Origin: Nitrospirota bacterium
Lineage (GTDB): Bacteria; Nitrospirota; Nitrospiria; Nitrospirales; NS-4
Length of the DNA: 11,426 nt
Assembly (NCBI GenBank): GCA_005877565.1
Contig: VBOK01000156.1
Location: 1-11,426 of the forward strand
Direction of reading: 5' to 3'
The notes beneath the pieces were generated by a model that was not told where the DNA came from, did not search any database, and saw only the letters and a list, made by a program, of their open reading frames with translations. This document shows positions 1-7,862 of this stretch, piece by piece (position 1 is the stretch's first letter; every line of letters starts with the position of its first letter). Made by a program: the position numbers and the translations under genes.

Positions 1-2
1 CC

Positions 3-1100
3 CATTACTATACCTATGCCACCGTCGTTGCTATGGGTCTGGACCCGTTCGACCCTCAGGCGGTGGCACGCGTGGATGAGCTACTCCATATCCGACGCGC
101 AGGAAGCGCGGCGAATTACCCTCCGCTGTTCTACCTATTCATGCAGCCATGGACGCTGCTTCCGTTCCGGACGGCGGCGATAGCGTGGTTCCTTGCAGGC
201 CAGGCATGCCTGCTCGGCTCCTTCCTGCTGTGCCTGCGCGCCTCTGCTCCCGTTTCGCCGGTTCGTGCGGTGGCGGCCCTGTTCGTCATGCTGAACTTCC
301 AGCCGCTGCTGGAAAGCGCGGGGCTGGGACAGGCCAACCTTCTGCTGCTGCTCCTGGTGACGCTGGCGTGGTGGGGCCTGCGCGCGGGATATCCCTGGGT
401 CACGGCCGCAGCGGTGGCCGTTGCCTTTCATAGCAAAGTGCAGTGCGGGCTCTTGCTGCCATTGCTCTGGTGGATGGGACGCCGCACTGAGAGCCTAGGA
501 GCCGCTGTCTTGGCCGGACTCGGAGTGGGAGTCAGCCTCATCGTGCTCGGCCCGGCGCATCATCAGGAGTATCTGCGCTACGTCGTGGCGATGCCGGATT
601 ACCTGCTGACGTGGACCGCCAACCTGTCCCCCCGGGCGACATTCCACCGCCTTTTCGACGCGTCCAGCCTAAGCCCATTTGCGGCTGACAGTCTCTGGCT
701 TGTTATGGGGGTGGGAATACTCATCTGGTGCATGCGAACCATTCCGAGTTCTCTGCCAACCCGTTCTCCTGCGGTTGATTGGGCGTGGGGCCTCGGTCTG
801 TGTGTCATGCTGCTACTGTCGCCGTTGACGGAAGAGCATCACCTCGTTGTCTTACTCCTTCCCTTGACGCTGCTCGTAGTGGACCGCACCGACCCGCCGT
901 TGCGACCCCGCGATGTGGCCATGCTCGTAGCCAGCATCCTCCTGCTGGGAAGTCGGTATTCGTTTGAGCGGTTTCCGGCGTTTCACCAAGGGATTCTTAC
1001 TCTCCTGATGACGGGGAAACTGTTGGGGGTGGTCGGCCTGACCTGGGTGCTGGCTGGTCGCCTGCGGGCTCAGTCACAGACACCCGCGATGTCACGGTAG
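3..1100 (+). CDS. GT87/DUF2029-like polytopic membrane glycosyltransferase, 5' partial
   Basis: This is probably an inner-membrane GT-C glycosyltransferase that moves a sugar from a polyprenyl phosphate donor to an extracytoplasmic acceptor. The frame is open from base 3, and the ten codons before the first ATG (33) read HYYTYATVVA. They continue smoothly into MGLDPFDPQ, which resembles the 'YY.A......G.DPY' block near the N-terminus of DUF2029/GT87 proteins. The true start therefore lies upstream of the window, and the ATG at 33 is probably internal. The rest is a chain of hydrophobic segments, including long leucine-rich stretches around 310-370, 430-480 and 780-890, with a short Arg-rich tail. 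It ends 4 bases before the DUF2079 gene, which suggests cotranscription. The family assignment rests on topology and the N-terminal motif; the sugar and acceptor cannot be told. Another GT-C family is possible. Confidence 0.72.
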   Translation, partial: HYYTYATVVAMGLDPFDPQAVARVDELLHIRRAGSAANYPPLFYLFMQPWTLLPFRTAAIAWFLAGQACLLGSFLLCLRASAPVSPVRAVAALFVMLNFQPLLESAGLGQANLLLLLLVTLAWWGLRAGYPWVTAAAVAVAFHSKVQCGLLLPLLWWMGRRTESLGAAVLAGLGVGVSLIVLGPAHHQEYLRYVVAMPDYLLTWTANLSPRATFHRLFDASSLSPFAADSLWLVMGVGILIWCMRTIPSSLPTRSPAVDWAWGLGLCVMLLLSPLTEEHHLVVLLLPLTLLVVDRTDPPLRPRDVAMLVASILLLGSRYSFERFPAFHQGILTLLMTGKLLGVVGLTWVLAGRLRAQSQTPAMSR

Positions 1101-1104
1101 CCGC

Positions 1105-3180
1105 ATGAGTTCACGTCAGCCGTCTGTGCTGTGGCCACTCTTGGCTCTGGTCGCACTGCTGGTGGCCGCGCTTGCCACGAATGCAATCGTTGACTGGGTG
1201 CCTTGGCCTAGCCCGTTCAAGCGACATCTGGCTGCCACGACGCTGCAGTTTATTTTGTTGGCGCTGGCCGGTGGTGTCCTGGCAGCGTGGTGGGTGGGAC
1301 GCGGTAGCAGGCCAATCTTCAAGGTGTCGCCTCACGCGATGTGGCTTGCTGTCCTCGTCGGCATCGCAGCCTATGCCGTCGGGTTGTCCTCTCTCAGTCT
1401 CTTCCGACACCAGGCGCTGCTGACCGGCATCTTGGACTTGGGCTATTATGCGCAGCTCGCCTGGGAAGTGTCCCAATTGCAGATCCCGCGTAGCTCGATC
1501 TGGCACGATGCGGTATGGGGGAACCATGCCACGTTCATCCTGGCGGCGGCCGCTCCATTTTTGCGCCTCCACCCGGATCCGGAAACGCTGCTCGTGATGC
1601 AGAGCATCGTCTTGGGTCTAGGGGCCGTTCCGGCCTATTGTCTGGGCCGGCGGGTGTGGGCGAAGCCGTCGGCCGGTGCTGTGACCGCCGGCGTGTATCT
1701 CCTGTACCCACCGCTCCAGTTTGCCAATCTGTTCGACTTTCACGCGGACACCTTTGCTACACCCATATTGCTGACCGCCTTCGCATCTATTTTTGCGGGG
1801 AAAACAGGCTGGGCATTGGTCTGGGCCGGTCTCCTCATGCTAGTGAAGGAGGATATGGCACTTGTCTCGCTCACCTTCGGTCTGTACGTTGCGGCGGTTC
1901 ATCGTCGCCCCAGCGGTCTGGGGTTGGCAGCGGCTGCGGTCACGGTGTTCGCGCTGCTTATCTGGGTCGTCATCCCGAACTGGACACAGACCCCTTATTT
2001 TTCCGTGCACAATCGCTGGCGCCACCTGGGAAACACGCCGTGGGAGCTGATTGCGTCTCCGGTGCTGCACCCGGACGTCTTCTTCGGAACGATCCTGCAG
2101 CCCGAGCACCTCGGTTATCTCGCAATGCTGGTGGTTCCACTCGCGGGACTGCCTCTGCTGGCTCCGGAGATCTTGGCCGTCGGGCTACCGCCGCTGGTGT
2201 CCAATCTTTTGTCGAACATCGAAATGCAATACACGATCCGCGGGCACTACACGGCGGCCCTCACCCCGATCCTGATCGCGGCAGCCGTGGTCGGGAGCCG
2301 CCGGGCCGCGACATGGGCACAAGAGCGCGGCTGGCGTCCTAGCGCCGTACTGGCCGCCATGGCGGCCACAAGTGTGATCGCGAGTGTGACGTTTAGCCCT
2401 CTGCCCTGGTCCCAGGACCCATTCGCACGAAAACAGTTCTGGGACGTGAACCCGCGTCCTGCTGTGGTCGCGATCGCGGCTCGTATTCCTTCAAGCGCTT
2501 CGGTGTCCGCCGCCAATCATGTCGGGGCGCACTTGGCCTTGCGGAACGCGATCTATCCCTTCCCGACTGGAATGGACCGGGCGGACTACGTCATCGTGGA
2601 TGTCAGCGGGCTCGACTATATCGGCTCGTCTCCCGATTCTGAGGCCTTCCGGCCATTGCTGCGTCGCCTGGTGGAGACCCGTCCGCTCGTCGTGGTTGAG
2701 GATGGGCTAGCGCTCTTCGGCCATGGAGAGCCCTCGGCGGACACAGTCGCACGATTGGTGAACCTGCGTCAGGCATCGCCACGGGACGCCACGCCAGTTG
2801 GGCAGTTCTTGCTGGTGGCCCGCGCGGTTATACCGACTCAGGTGGCGCCGCGCGCTATGCTCCGGGCGCGTTATAGTTGGGCGTTACGGGCTTCGGGCCA
2901 CGCGATGCCATGTGTCGCTGAGGCCATGGTATCCGGCGGTGGTGTTCCGGTGTGGGAAAGCAGGCGGCCGATGTTTCACGCCTTGCTTCCGGCAGAGCAC
3001 TGGACGCCTGGCATGGTTGCCGATGACCAAGCTGTATTCGTTGTGACCGAGAACGTGCCGCCTGGACGGTATGCCTGGGTGGTTTCTCCCTGGCTCGATG
3101 GAGGCTCGGGATTGTGTCGTGTCAAACCCCAGGGGGCTGCCAACTTGCCTGTCGCCGAGGTGCATGTCCGTCCGTGGTGA
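1105..3180 (+). CDS. DUF2079 family polytopic membrane protein (putative GT-C glycosyltransferase) with soluble C-terminal region
   Basis: This is a 691-residue membrane protein of the DUF2079 family, whose members are predicted GT-C-like transferases of unproven substrate. The family signature is visible: ILDLGYYAQ at residues 109-117 and H141 in WGNH, followed by a proline-containing hydrophobic block ending in a Leu/Val-rich MQ helix. Hydrophobic helices fill residues 8-100 and about 160-430. From about residue 445 the chain becomes soluble (FWDVNPRP, then NHVGAHLALR and YPFP, typical of the DUF2079 C-terminal part). It continues for a further 150 or so residues that I do not recognise, probably on the periplasmic side. 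The ATG at 1105 follows the upstream stop by 4 bases; I see no strong Shine-Dalgarno, so translational coupling is likely. The 3' end overlaps the next gene by about 17 bases. The family call is good; the biochemical role is inferred from the family and neighbours. Confidence 0.82.
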   Translation: MSSRQPSVLWPLLALVALLVAALATNAIVDWVPWPSPFKRHLAATTLQFILLALAGGVLAAWWVGRGSRPIFKVSPHAMWLAVLVGIAAYAVGLSSLSLFRHQALLTGILDLGYYAQLAWEVSQLQIPRSSIWHDAVWGNHATFILAAAAPFLRLHPDPETLLVMQSIVLGLGAVPAYCLGRRVWAKPSAGAVTAGVYLLYPPLQFANLFDFHADTFATPILLTAFASIFAGKTGWALVWAGLLMLVKEDMALVSLTFGLYVAAVHRRPSGLGLAAAAVTVFALLIWVVIPNWTQTPYFSVHNRWRHLGNTPWELIASPVLHPDVFFGTILQPEHLGYLAMLVVPLAGLPLLAPEILAVGLPPLVSNLLSNIEMQYTIRGHYTAALTPILIAAAVVGSRRAATWAQERGWRPSAVLAAMAATSVIASVTFSPLPWSQDPFARKQFWDVNPRPAVVAIAARIPSSASVSAANHVGAHLALRNAIYPFPTGMDRADYVIVDVSGLDYIGSSPDSEAFRPLLRRLVETRPLVVVEDGLALFGHGEPSADTVARLVNLRQASPRDATPVGQFLLVARAVIPTQVAPRAMLRARYSWALRASGHAMPCVAEAMVSGGGVPVWESRRPMFHALLPAEHWTPGMVADDQAVFVVTENVPPGRYAWVVSPWLDGGSGLCRVKPQGAANLPVAEVHVRPW

Positions 3181-4906
3181 GTTGTTGAGCACACTTTTTC
3201 GGGTACTAGCAGCCGCCCTCATTTTTGGGGGAATAGTTTTGCGTCTGCTGTTTGCGAGCCACCCTCATCCCATCAACAGTGACGAGGCCGATGTCGTGGA
3301 TCGGGCCTTACGACTGTTCTCTGAAGGGCCGAATCCGCGCTGGTTTCACTACCCAAGCCTGTTCCTCTACGCGGTTGCCTTGACGGAGGGTGTCCTGTTC
3401 AGCTTGCGCTGGATGCTCGGTTTCTCGCCGACTCCAGAAGCGTTCGTGGACTGGTACTTCACCGAACCGCTCGGGGTATACATGACGGCCCGGGTCTGGT
3501 CTCTGGGGGCGGGCATCGCGACACTTGGCCTTGTTTATCTGCTGGGCAAACGCCTCGCCTCACCCCAGGTTGGCCTGTGGGCGACAGCCTTTCTGGCCGT
3601 TTCTCCCATGCACATCTACTATTCCGCCATCGCTAAGCCGGATGCGGCCATGGTTCTGGCCATGTACGCGGCAGGCGTGCTCGCCAACGGGTATCTCCGA
3701 GAACCGCGGTCAGCCGCGCCGTGGGGAGCCGCGATCATGGGCGGCCTGGCCGCGACGTTGAAATATCCGGGAGGCGCGGCATGGTTGGCCGCTCCGGCGG
3801 CTCTGTTTTTCACCTCTTCATCCAAGCGGCGCGTTCTCCTGATCCGCCTGGGACAAGTCGCGTTGCTGGGCCTCCTCGCGGCTGCCGTGTTTGTTGCAGG
3901 CTCGCCCTTTTTCATAGTCGAGCCCGCTTTGGTCCGCCGTGATTTGGGCGGGCACGCGCAGACCGCGTTGCGGGGACTGCCTGGGATGGAAGGGATCACT
4001 ACGTGGGGCCTGTACCTCGGCAGCGCCCTGCCGTACGCGCTGTCGTATCCGCTCCTGGGGTTGGCTGCCTGGGGTGCCGTTGTGCTGCTCCGACTGGACT
4101 GGAGGGCTACGGTCGTGGCTTTGGTGCCGGCTGCCGCCTATGCGGTGCCGACCTTCGCCGCGTCCCTGGCCCAGTTTGGCTTCGTCCTGCCGCTCGTACC
4201 GGCCCTCTGCCTTTGCGCGGGAGCAGGGCTGGACACACTCAGTTCCGCTCTGTCGCATGATCCGTGGAAGCGGCTGGTCGTGCGGGGGTCGTTGGCGCTT
4301 CTTTGCATCGTTTCACCTGCCTTCGCTTCCGTCTGTGAGATGGTCAAGGCGCAACGCCCCACCGCACAAGAGCGGACCGCGCAATGGATCCGCGAGCATC
4401 TCCCTGTGGGCTCTCGTATCCTGGGCACCGCCACCGGGATGTCGCTGCCGCTGACCGGCGAACGGTTGAACGAACTGCTGGCCGAAGCGACGCAAGATCG
4501 TCCGACCGGCGGTGCGCGCATGCGGTTCCTCCTGCGGACCACGCCTCCTGGGAAAGGGTATGCCTTTTATGATATGCAAGCATATGAAGCGGGGTCCAAG
4601 ACGGGCGATCCGCGCCTTTTGGAGTACGATCCAGAATGGATTACCCAAAGAGGTTTTCAATATGTCGTCGACAGCGAAGCGAAGATGCTTCGGTTCTTTG
4701 GGGCTCCTGAAAAGTACCCGGTGCCGTTTCGGTTCCAACGGTGGCTCGCAGAGCACGGCGAGTTGTTGTACACGACCCATCCGGGCTCCCGTGGGGTCTC
4801 GGACTGGATGGACAACCCAGATCGTGTCCGTGCGCTGGAGCCTCGGTGCGGTTTCCTGGGCGGTGAGCTCCGAATCTACCGGATCAAGGCGAGCATCGCG
4901 CCCTGA
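3164..4906 (+). CDS. GT39/ArnT-like (PMT_2) membrane glycosyltransferase
   Basis: This 580-residue GT-C enzyme resembles the dolichyl-/undecaprenyl-phosphate-sugar transferases of the PMT/ArnT class. After one N-terminal helix (about residues 10-31) comes an acidic pair D40-E41 in the first extracytoplasmic loop, where GT39 enzymes keep their catalytic Asp. It is followed by FHYPSLFLY (61-69) and an AKPDAAM segment with D160, both usual for the family. About ten hydrophobic helices follow. From about residue 395 a soluble C-terminal domain of about 185 residues (QERTAQWIREHLPVGSRI and onward) should lie in the periplasm. The frame is open further upstream, to an ATG at 3071, but that start would add 31 non-hydrophobic residues overlapping the previous gene. 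The ATG at 3164, preceded by GAGG at 3157-3160, gives a normal N-terminus and a 17-base overlap. The spacing is short, so a TTG at 3182 or 3185 is a lesser alternative. Donor and acceptor are unknown. Confidence 0.8.
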   Translation: MSVRGELLSTLFRVLAAALIFGGIVLRLLFASHPHPINSDEADVVDRALRLFSEGPNPRWFHYPSLFLYAVALTEGVLFSLRWMLGFSPTPEAFVDWYFTEPLGVYMTARVWSLGAGIATLGLVYLLGKRLASPQVGLWATAFLAVSPMHIYYSAIAKPDAAMVLAMYAAGVLANGYLREPRSAAPWGAAIMGGLAATLKYPGGAAWLAAPAALFFTSSSKRRVLLIRLGQVALLGLLAAAVFVAGSPFFIVEPALVRRDLGGHAQTALRGLPGMEGITTWGLYLGSALPYALSYPLLGLAAWGAVVLLRLDWRATVVALVPAAAYAVPTFAASLAQFGFVLPLVPALCLCAGAGLDTLSSALSHDPWKRLVVRGSLALLCIVSPAFASVCEMVKAQRPTAQERTAQWIREHLPVGSRILGTATGMSLPLTGERLNELLAEATQDRPTGGARMRFLLRTTPPGKGYAFYDMQAYEAGSKTGDPRLLEYDPEWITQRGFQYVVDSEAKMLRFFGAPEKYPVPFRFQRWLAEHGELLYTTHPGSRGVSDWMDNPDRVRALEPRCGFLGGELRIYRIKASIAP

Positions 4907-4945
4907 CGGTCGAGGAAGAGCCGTCCACAATCAGGCGTAAGCGGA

Positions 4946-6079
4946 TTGACTATCGGAATTGACATCCGGGAGTGGCAGCCGGGCCGGCGCACTGGGATCG
5001 GTCGGTTTCTGGAGGGATTTCTCCGTGCCGGTACGTTCAGCAGACCCAAGGACCAGTTTCTCTTGATCGGGGATACCACTTGTGAGGTTCGGGTACAAGG
5101 CCAGAACGTGAAGGTCGTCAGGATTCCCGAGCGGTGGACGGTGTGGTGGGACCAGGTCACCCTTCCCTATGCCTTGAAGCGCGGCGGCGCCGACGTTTTC
5201 TATTCTCCCTACATCAAAGTGCCGCTCTTCGCCGGTGTCCCTGTCGTCAGCACGATCCATGACTTATCGTTCTTCGTGGAAGACCGGTTTAATGATCGTC
5301 CCATCGATCTGTGGCTGAACCCGCCATTCCATTTGTTCTGCCTGCTTGTCCTGCGGCGAGCGGCGGCCGTTTTGGTGGATTCGCACACATCGGCCCGAGA
5401 TGTGCATCGACTGCTGGGAGCACACCGTGACAAGCTTCGAGTTATCCCGCTAGCGTCTTCTCCAGCTTTCTGTCCACACGGCGATCCGATGGCGGATGTC
5501 GGGGTTTGGACCCGCTACGGTTTGAAGAAAGACTACGTCCTCTACGTTGGCGGCTTTAAACCTCACAAGAACGTGCCCGGCCTGGTCCGAGCCTTTGCCG
5601 GGCTGCCGAAAGTGCTTCGTGCAGGACACCCGCTTGTCTTGGTCGGTGGCCCGCCCTCCACGCACCTTGAGGAATTCATCAAGAACTCGGAGGTGAGGGA
5701 CGATATCAAGGCGGTAGGGGTGGCGGCGGACGATGATCTGCCGGCGCTGTATCGTGGGGCCGAGCTCTTTGCCTTTCCGTCTCATTATGAAGGGTTCGGG
5801 TTGCCGGTCCTCGAAGCGATGGTGTGTGGCACTCCGGTTGTGTGCTCGAACACGCCAGCCCTTCTTGAGCTGGCCGGCGATGCTGCGATCTTTTGCGACC
5901 CGGATGATCCAGAGGCGTGGGCTGTTGCGCTCCGCGAGTTGCTCGAAGATCCGGTGCGCCGGCAGATGCTGGCTTCGCGTGGGACCAAGCGGGCGGTAGA
6001 GTACAGCTCGGAACGAATGACGGACGCGATCCTTGCGGTGTTGGACGAGGTGGTTCGCGGCAGGAAGGGGGCCGGGTGA
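4946..6079 (+). CDS. GT4 family glycosyltransferase (GT-B fold), TTG start
   Basis: This 377-residue cytoplasmic or membrane-associated retaining glycosyltransferase should transfer a sugar from a nucleotide-sugar donor to a growing lipid-linked glycan. The N-terminal half begins IGIDIREW with GRRTGIGRFL, the pattern of the GT4 subgroup that includes mannosyltransferases of O-antigen and capsule loci. The C-terminal half has YVGGFKPHKN (about 200-209) and the family E-x7-E signature EGFGLPVLE with E282 and E290, then CGTPVVCSN. The start must be TTG: the frame is closed by the previous gene's own TGA (4904-4906), and the 13 codons between contain no ATG or GTG, while the conserved IGID strand begins two codons after the TTG. 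The Shine-Dalgarno is weak (AAGCGGA immediately upstream). The 39-base spacer before it is the largest gap in the cluster and shows no terminator hairpin. Sugar specificity cannot be read. Confidence 0.88.
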   Translation: MTIGIDIREWQPGRRTGIGRFLEGFLRAGTFSRPKDQFLLIGDTTCEVRVQGQNVKVVRIPERWTVWWDQVTLPYALKRGGADVFYSPYIKVPLFAGVPVVSTIHDLSFFVEDRFNDRPIDLWLNPPFHLFCLLVLRRAAAVLVDSHTSARDVHRLLGAHRDKLRVIPLASSPAFCPHGDPMADVGVWTRYGLKKDYVLYVGGFKPHKNVPGLVRAFAGLPKVLRAGHPLVLVGGPPSTHLEEFIKNSEVRDDIKAVGVAADDDLPALYRGAELFAFPSHYEGFGLPVLEAMVCGTPVVCSNTPALLELAGDAAIFCDPDDPEAWAVALRELLEDPVRRQMLASRGTKRAVEYSSERMTDAILAVLDEVVRGRKGAG

Positions 6080-6083
6080 TGGT

Positions 6084-7088
6084 ATGGGGCTCCTGAACGT
6101 CGTTGTCGGAAGCGAGGACCCTGGCAAGGCCTGGGACGCATTCGTCGCGGCAGCCTCAACCGGAGCCGCGCTGCTTCTTCGCCGAAGGCTACCTGGTACG
6201 AGTATCGGCTTACTCTATATGCCGCGCGGCCCTGTGCTTGACTGGAGCCAGGCTGAGCAAGTCGAGCAATTTGCTGAAGCTTTGCGGCAGGTAGCCTGTG
6301 AGCAGGGCGTCTTCCTTGTCCAGGCCGACCCTGCTGTGCCGGAAGAACGGGTGGATGTGCACGATGCCCTGACGCGCATGGGTTTTCAGCGAGTCGAGAA
6401 ACAGGGTCTGTTTCGGATTTTGCAGCCCGTTCACGTGATGCGAATTCCGGTGGACCGGTACGGAGGGCCGGAAGGCCTGCTGGCCGCGTTGCCTCACAAG
6501 AGCAGGTACAACATCGGGCTGGCGAAGCGGAAGGGGGTTGTGATCGTTCCGCGCACCGATCACAACGCGTTGCGGGTCTTTCATCAGCTGCTTTTGCAAG
6601 GTGGACGCAGAAAAGGGTTTCCCGTCCGGGGTCTCCGATTTCATGAAGCCATCTGGCGGCACTGCGTCCAGACCGGTTTGGGTGAGTACCTCTTCGCCGA
6701 GCATGGCGGCCGGGTAGTGGCGGTCATTCAAGTCCTGAGGTTCGGACCGACAGCCTGGTACATGTATGGGGCCTCGACCGGAGAGGATCAGAACCTCATG
6801 GCGTCTTATCTATTGCAGTGGACAGGCATCAGCCGATCGTGGGCTGCGGGATGCCGTTGGTATGATATGCGGGGCGTGGTTTCGGCGAAACCCAGTCCTG
6901 AAGATCCCGAGTACGGCGTGTATGAGTTCAAGCGACGGTTCAACGCCGAGTTGGTCAGCTTTCTTGGAGAGTATGATCTGGCGATCAGCCCGAGGGTCTA
7001 TGCGGGTTGGCGATGGCTTGAACAGGCGGTGCAACGACCGGCGGCCTGGAGTTATCGCCTCTATCAGAAGCTTGGAAGGCTCACGTGA
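6084..7088 (+). CDS. FemAB/FemX-like aminoacyl (or acyl) transferase with apparent internal N-terminal deletion
   Basis: This 334-residue protein belongs to the FemAB family (double GNAT-like fold), whose known members transfer amino acids from aminoacyl-tRNA onto peptidoglycan precursors; homologues also occur in polysaccharide loci. Visible family blocks are MPRGPVLDW (46-54), KSRYNIGLAKRKGV (139-152), the WYMYGAS block, LLQWTGI, YDMRGV (260-265), EYGVYEFKRRF and GEYDLAISPR. Between WDAFVAAAST (about 17-26) and ALLLRRRLPG (about 29-38) the usual block of about 30-37 residues holding the 'QS..W.E.K' helix appears to be absent, with the frame kept. The ATG at 6084 was chosen because the protein begins as relatives do and a purine-rich AGGAAGGGG lies at 6062-6070. 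The upstream TTG at 6033 would add 17 unrelated residues overlapping the GT4 gene. The stop overlaps the next GTG. In this setting it probably aminoacylates an amino sugar or precursor (inference); the deletion may have impaired it. Confidence 0.82.
   Translation: MGLLNVVVGSEDPGKAWDAFVAAASTGAALLLRRRLPGTSIGLLYMPRGPVLDWSQAEQVEQFAEALRQVACEQGVFLVQADPAVPEERVDVHDALTRMGFQRVEKQGLFRILQPVHVMRIPVDRYGGPEGLLAALPHKSRYNIGLAKRKGVVIVPRTDHNALRVFHQLLLQGGRRKGFPVRGLRFHEAIWRHCVQTGLGEYLFAEHGGRVVAVIQVLRFGPTAWYMYGASTGEDQNLMASYLLQWTGISRSWAAGCRWYDMRGVVSAKPSPEDPEYGVYEFKRRFNAELVSFLGEYDLAISPRVYAGWRWLEQAVQRPAAWSYRLYQKLGRLT
6153..6170 (+). other. Apparent in-frame deletion junction in the FemAB-like gene
   Basis: At residues 24-29 of the FemAB-like protein, the sequence passes directly from the first conserved segment (WDAFVAAAS) to the strand that precedes the conserved PRGP motif. 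In full-length FemAB-like proteins, as I recall the family, about 30-37 residues lie between these points. They include the QS-x2-W-x-E-x-K motif of the first GNAT-like subdomain. No frame shift or stop is present at the junction. The exact junction cannot be fixed without an alignment. Confidence 0.5.
7074..7079 (+). promoter_or_regulatory. Ribosome binding site for the methyltransferase at 7085
   Basis: GGAAGG lies 5 bases before the GTG at 7085. This supports the GTG as the true start, within the GTGA overlap with the FemAB-like gene's stop codon. Confidence 0.6.
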
Positions 7089-7858
7089 AACGGTCTGACA
7101 TTGAAGCGTCGGTCCGCTTGAAATATGGGGATCCAGATGAAGTGGCAGCCTTCTCGACCATCGCGGCTGAAGGTCTGGCCCCCTTTGAAGGAGCCCTGGT
7201 CCTGCAAGCTTTCATACCTGGGCAGCGGATTTTGGACATTGGCTGCGGTGGGGGACGTGAGGCCACCGCCATGGTTCAGCATGGGCTACGGGTTGTCGCC
7301 ATGGATTTGGTGCTCGCGATGGTTCAGGCCGCCCGGTCGTATGGCCAGAAGAAAGGTCTAGTAGGTTCCTATGTCGTTGGGAATGCCGTCTCGCTTCCAT
7401 TTTGTGATGCCTGCTTTGATGGTGTCGCCATGCTCGGTGCGATTATTGCCCACGTGCCGGGACGGGATGGGCGGGTTCAGGCGTTTCGTGCGGTTTGGCG
7501 AACTCTGCGGCCTGGCGGAAAGTTGGCTATGACAACACACAACCGTCGCTGCCACTGGAAATTCCAGCTGTACTTCGCCTGTGTGAACCGCTTCCGGCGG
7601 CTGGCCCGTCGCCTTGGACTGGGGACTAGCTTGGGCGATAATGACCGGTGGAGCACCAGGATCAGTGAGGCCCAGTCGCGCCATCCCGTTTTCTTCCACA
7701 TGTATGATCTTGATGAAGCGCTTGCGGATTTACGGGAAGCTGGCTTTGAAGTCGTGGATGCCAGGGCAAGGGCTGAGTTTGAAGCGGGCTGCGTGGATCT
7801 GGCTCTCCGAGAGCGGGACTACTTCCTTGGATTCATCGCCAAGCGGCCGGAGGCTTGA
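7085..7858 (+). CDS. Class I SAM-dependent methyltransferase, GTG start
   Basis: This 257-residue soluble enzyme has the seven-strand Rossmann methyltransferase pattern. Motif I is ILDIGCGGG at residues 49-57, and D74 after the second strand should bind the ribose of S-adenosylmethionine. NAVSLPFCDACFDGV is the motif II/III-like acidic region, and WRTLRPGGKLAM is the usual post-I block near residues 138-149. The N-terminus (IEASVRLKYGDPDEVAAF) is a helical cap of the Methyltransf_11/25 class. The GTG start overlaps the FemAB-like stop by 4 bases (GTGA) and has GGAAGG 5 bases upstream. Within the operon it most likely methylates a sugar hydroxyl, amino or carboxyl group of the glycan, or caps its end; this comes from context alone. 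The length is normal and no motif is missing. It is unlike the second methyltransferase domain in the next gene, so the two probably have different targets. Confidence 0.88.
   Translation: MKRSDIEASVRLKYGDPDEVAAFSTIAAEGLAPFEGALVLQAFIPGQRILDIGCGGGREATAMVQHGLRVVAMDLVLAMVQAARSYGQKKGLVGSYVVGNAVSLPFCDACFDGVAMLGAIIAHVPGRDGRVQAFRAVWRTLRPGGKLAMTTHNRRCHWKFQLYFACVNRFRRLARRLGLGTSLGDNDRWSTRISEAQSRHPVFFHMYDLDEALADLREAGFEVVDARARAEFEAGCVDLALRERDYFLGFIAKRPEA
7849..7853 (+). promoter_or_regulatory. Ribosome binding site for the GT2-methyltransferase gene
   Basis: A GGAGG core lies within the 3' end of the preceding methyltransferase gene, 9 bases before the GTG at 7863. It decides in favour of that GTG. The same frame is open further upstream, back to at least 7614, but only as an out-of-frame shadow of the methyltransferase gene. 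Confidence 0.7.
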
Positions 7859-7862
7859 CGGC

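Noticed and set aside
1515..2342. A 275-codon + strand frame inside the DUF2079 gene
   Set aside because: It is an alternate frame of a clear membrane protein gene; the translation is Gly/Arg/Ser-rich and matches nothing I know.
4313..4930. A 205-codon open frame on the - strand
   Set aside because: It is antisense to the C-terminal domain of the GT39-like gene, with no domain, hydrophobic pattern or ribosome binding site that would support it.
4907..4945. Possible terminator or promoter in the largest intergenic gap
   Set aside because: The 39 bases show no GC-rich hairpin with a T-run and no convincing -35/-10 pair.
5450..6127. A 225-codon open frame on the - strand
   Set aside because: It lies opposite the well-supported GT4 gene and has low-complexity, Arg-rich content without motifs.
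7614..7862. Upstream extension of the GT2-methyltransferase frame
   Set aside because: These 83 codons are the shifted frame of the preceding methyltransferase's C-terminus; the GTG at 7863 with GGAGG upstream is a better start.
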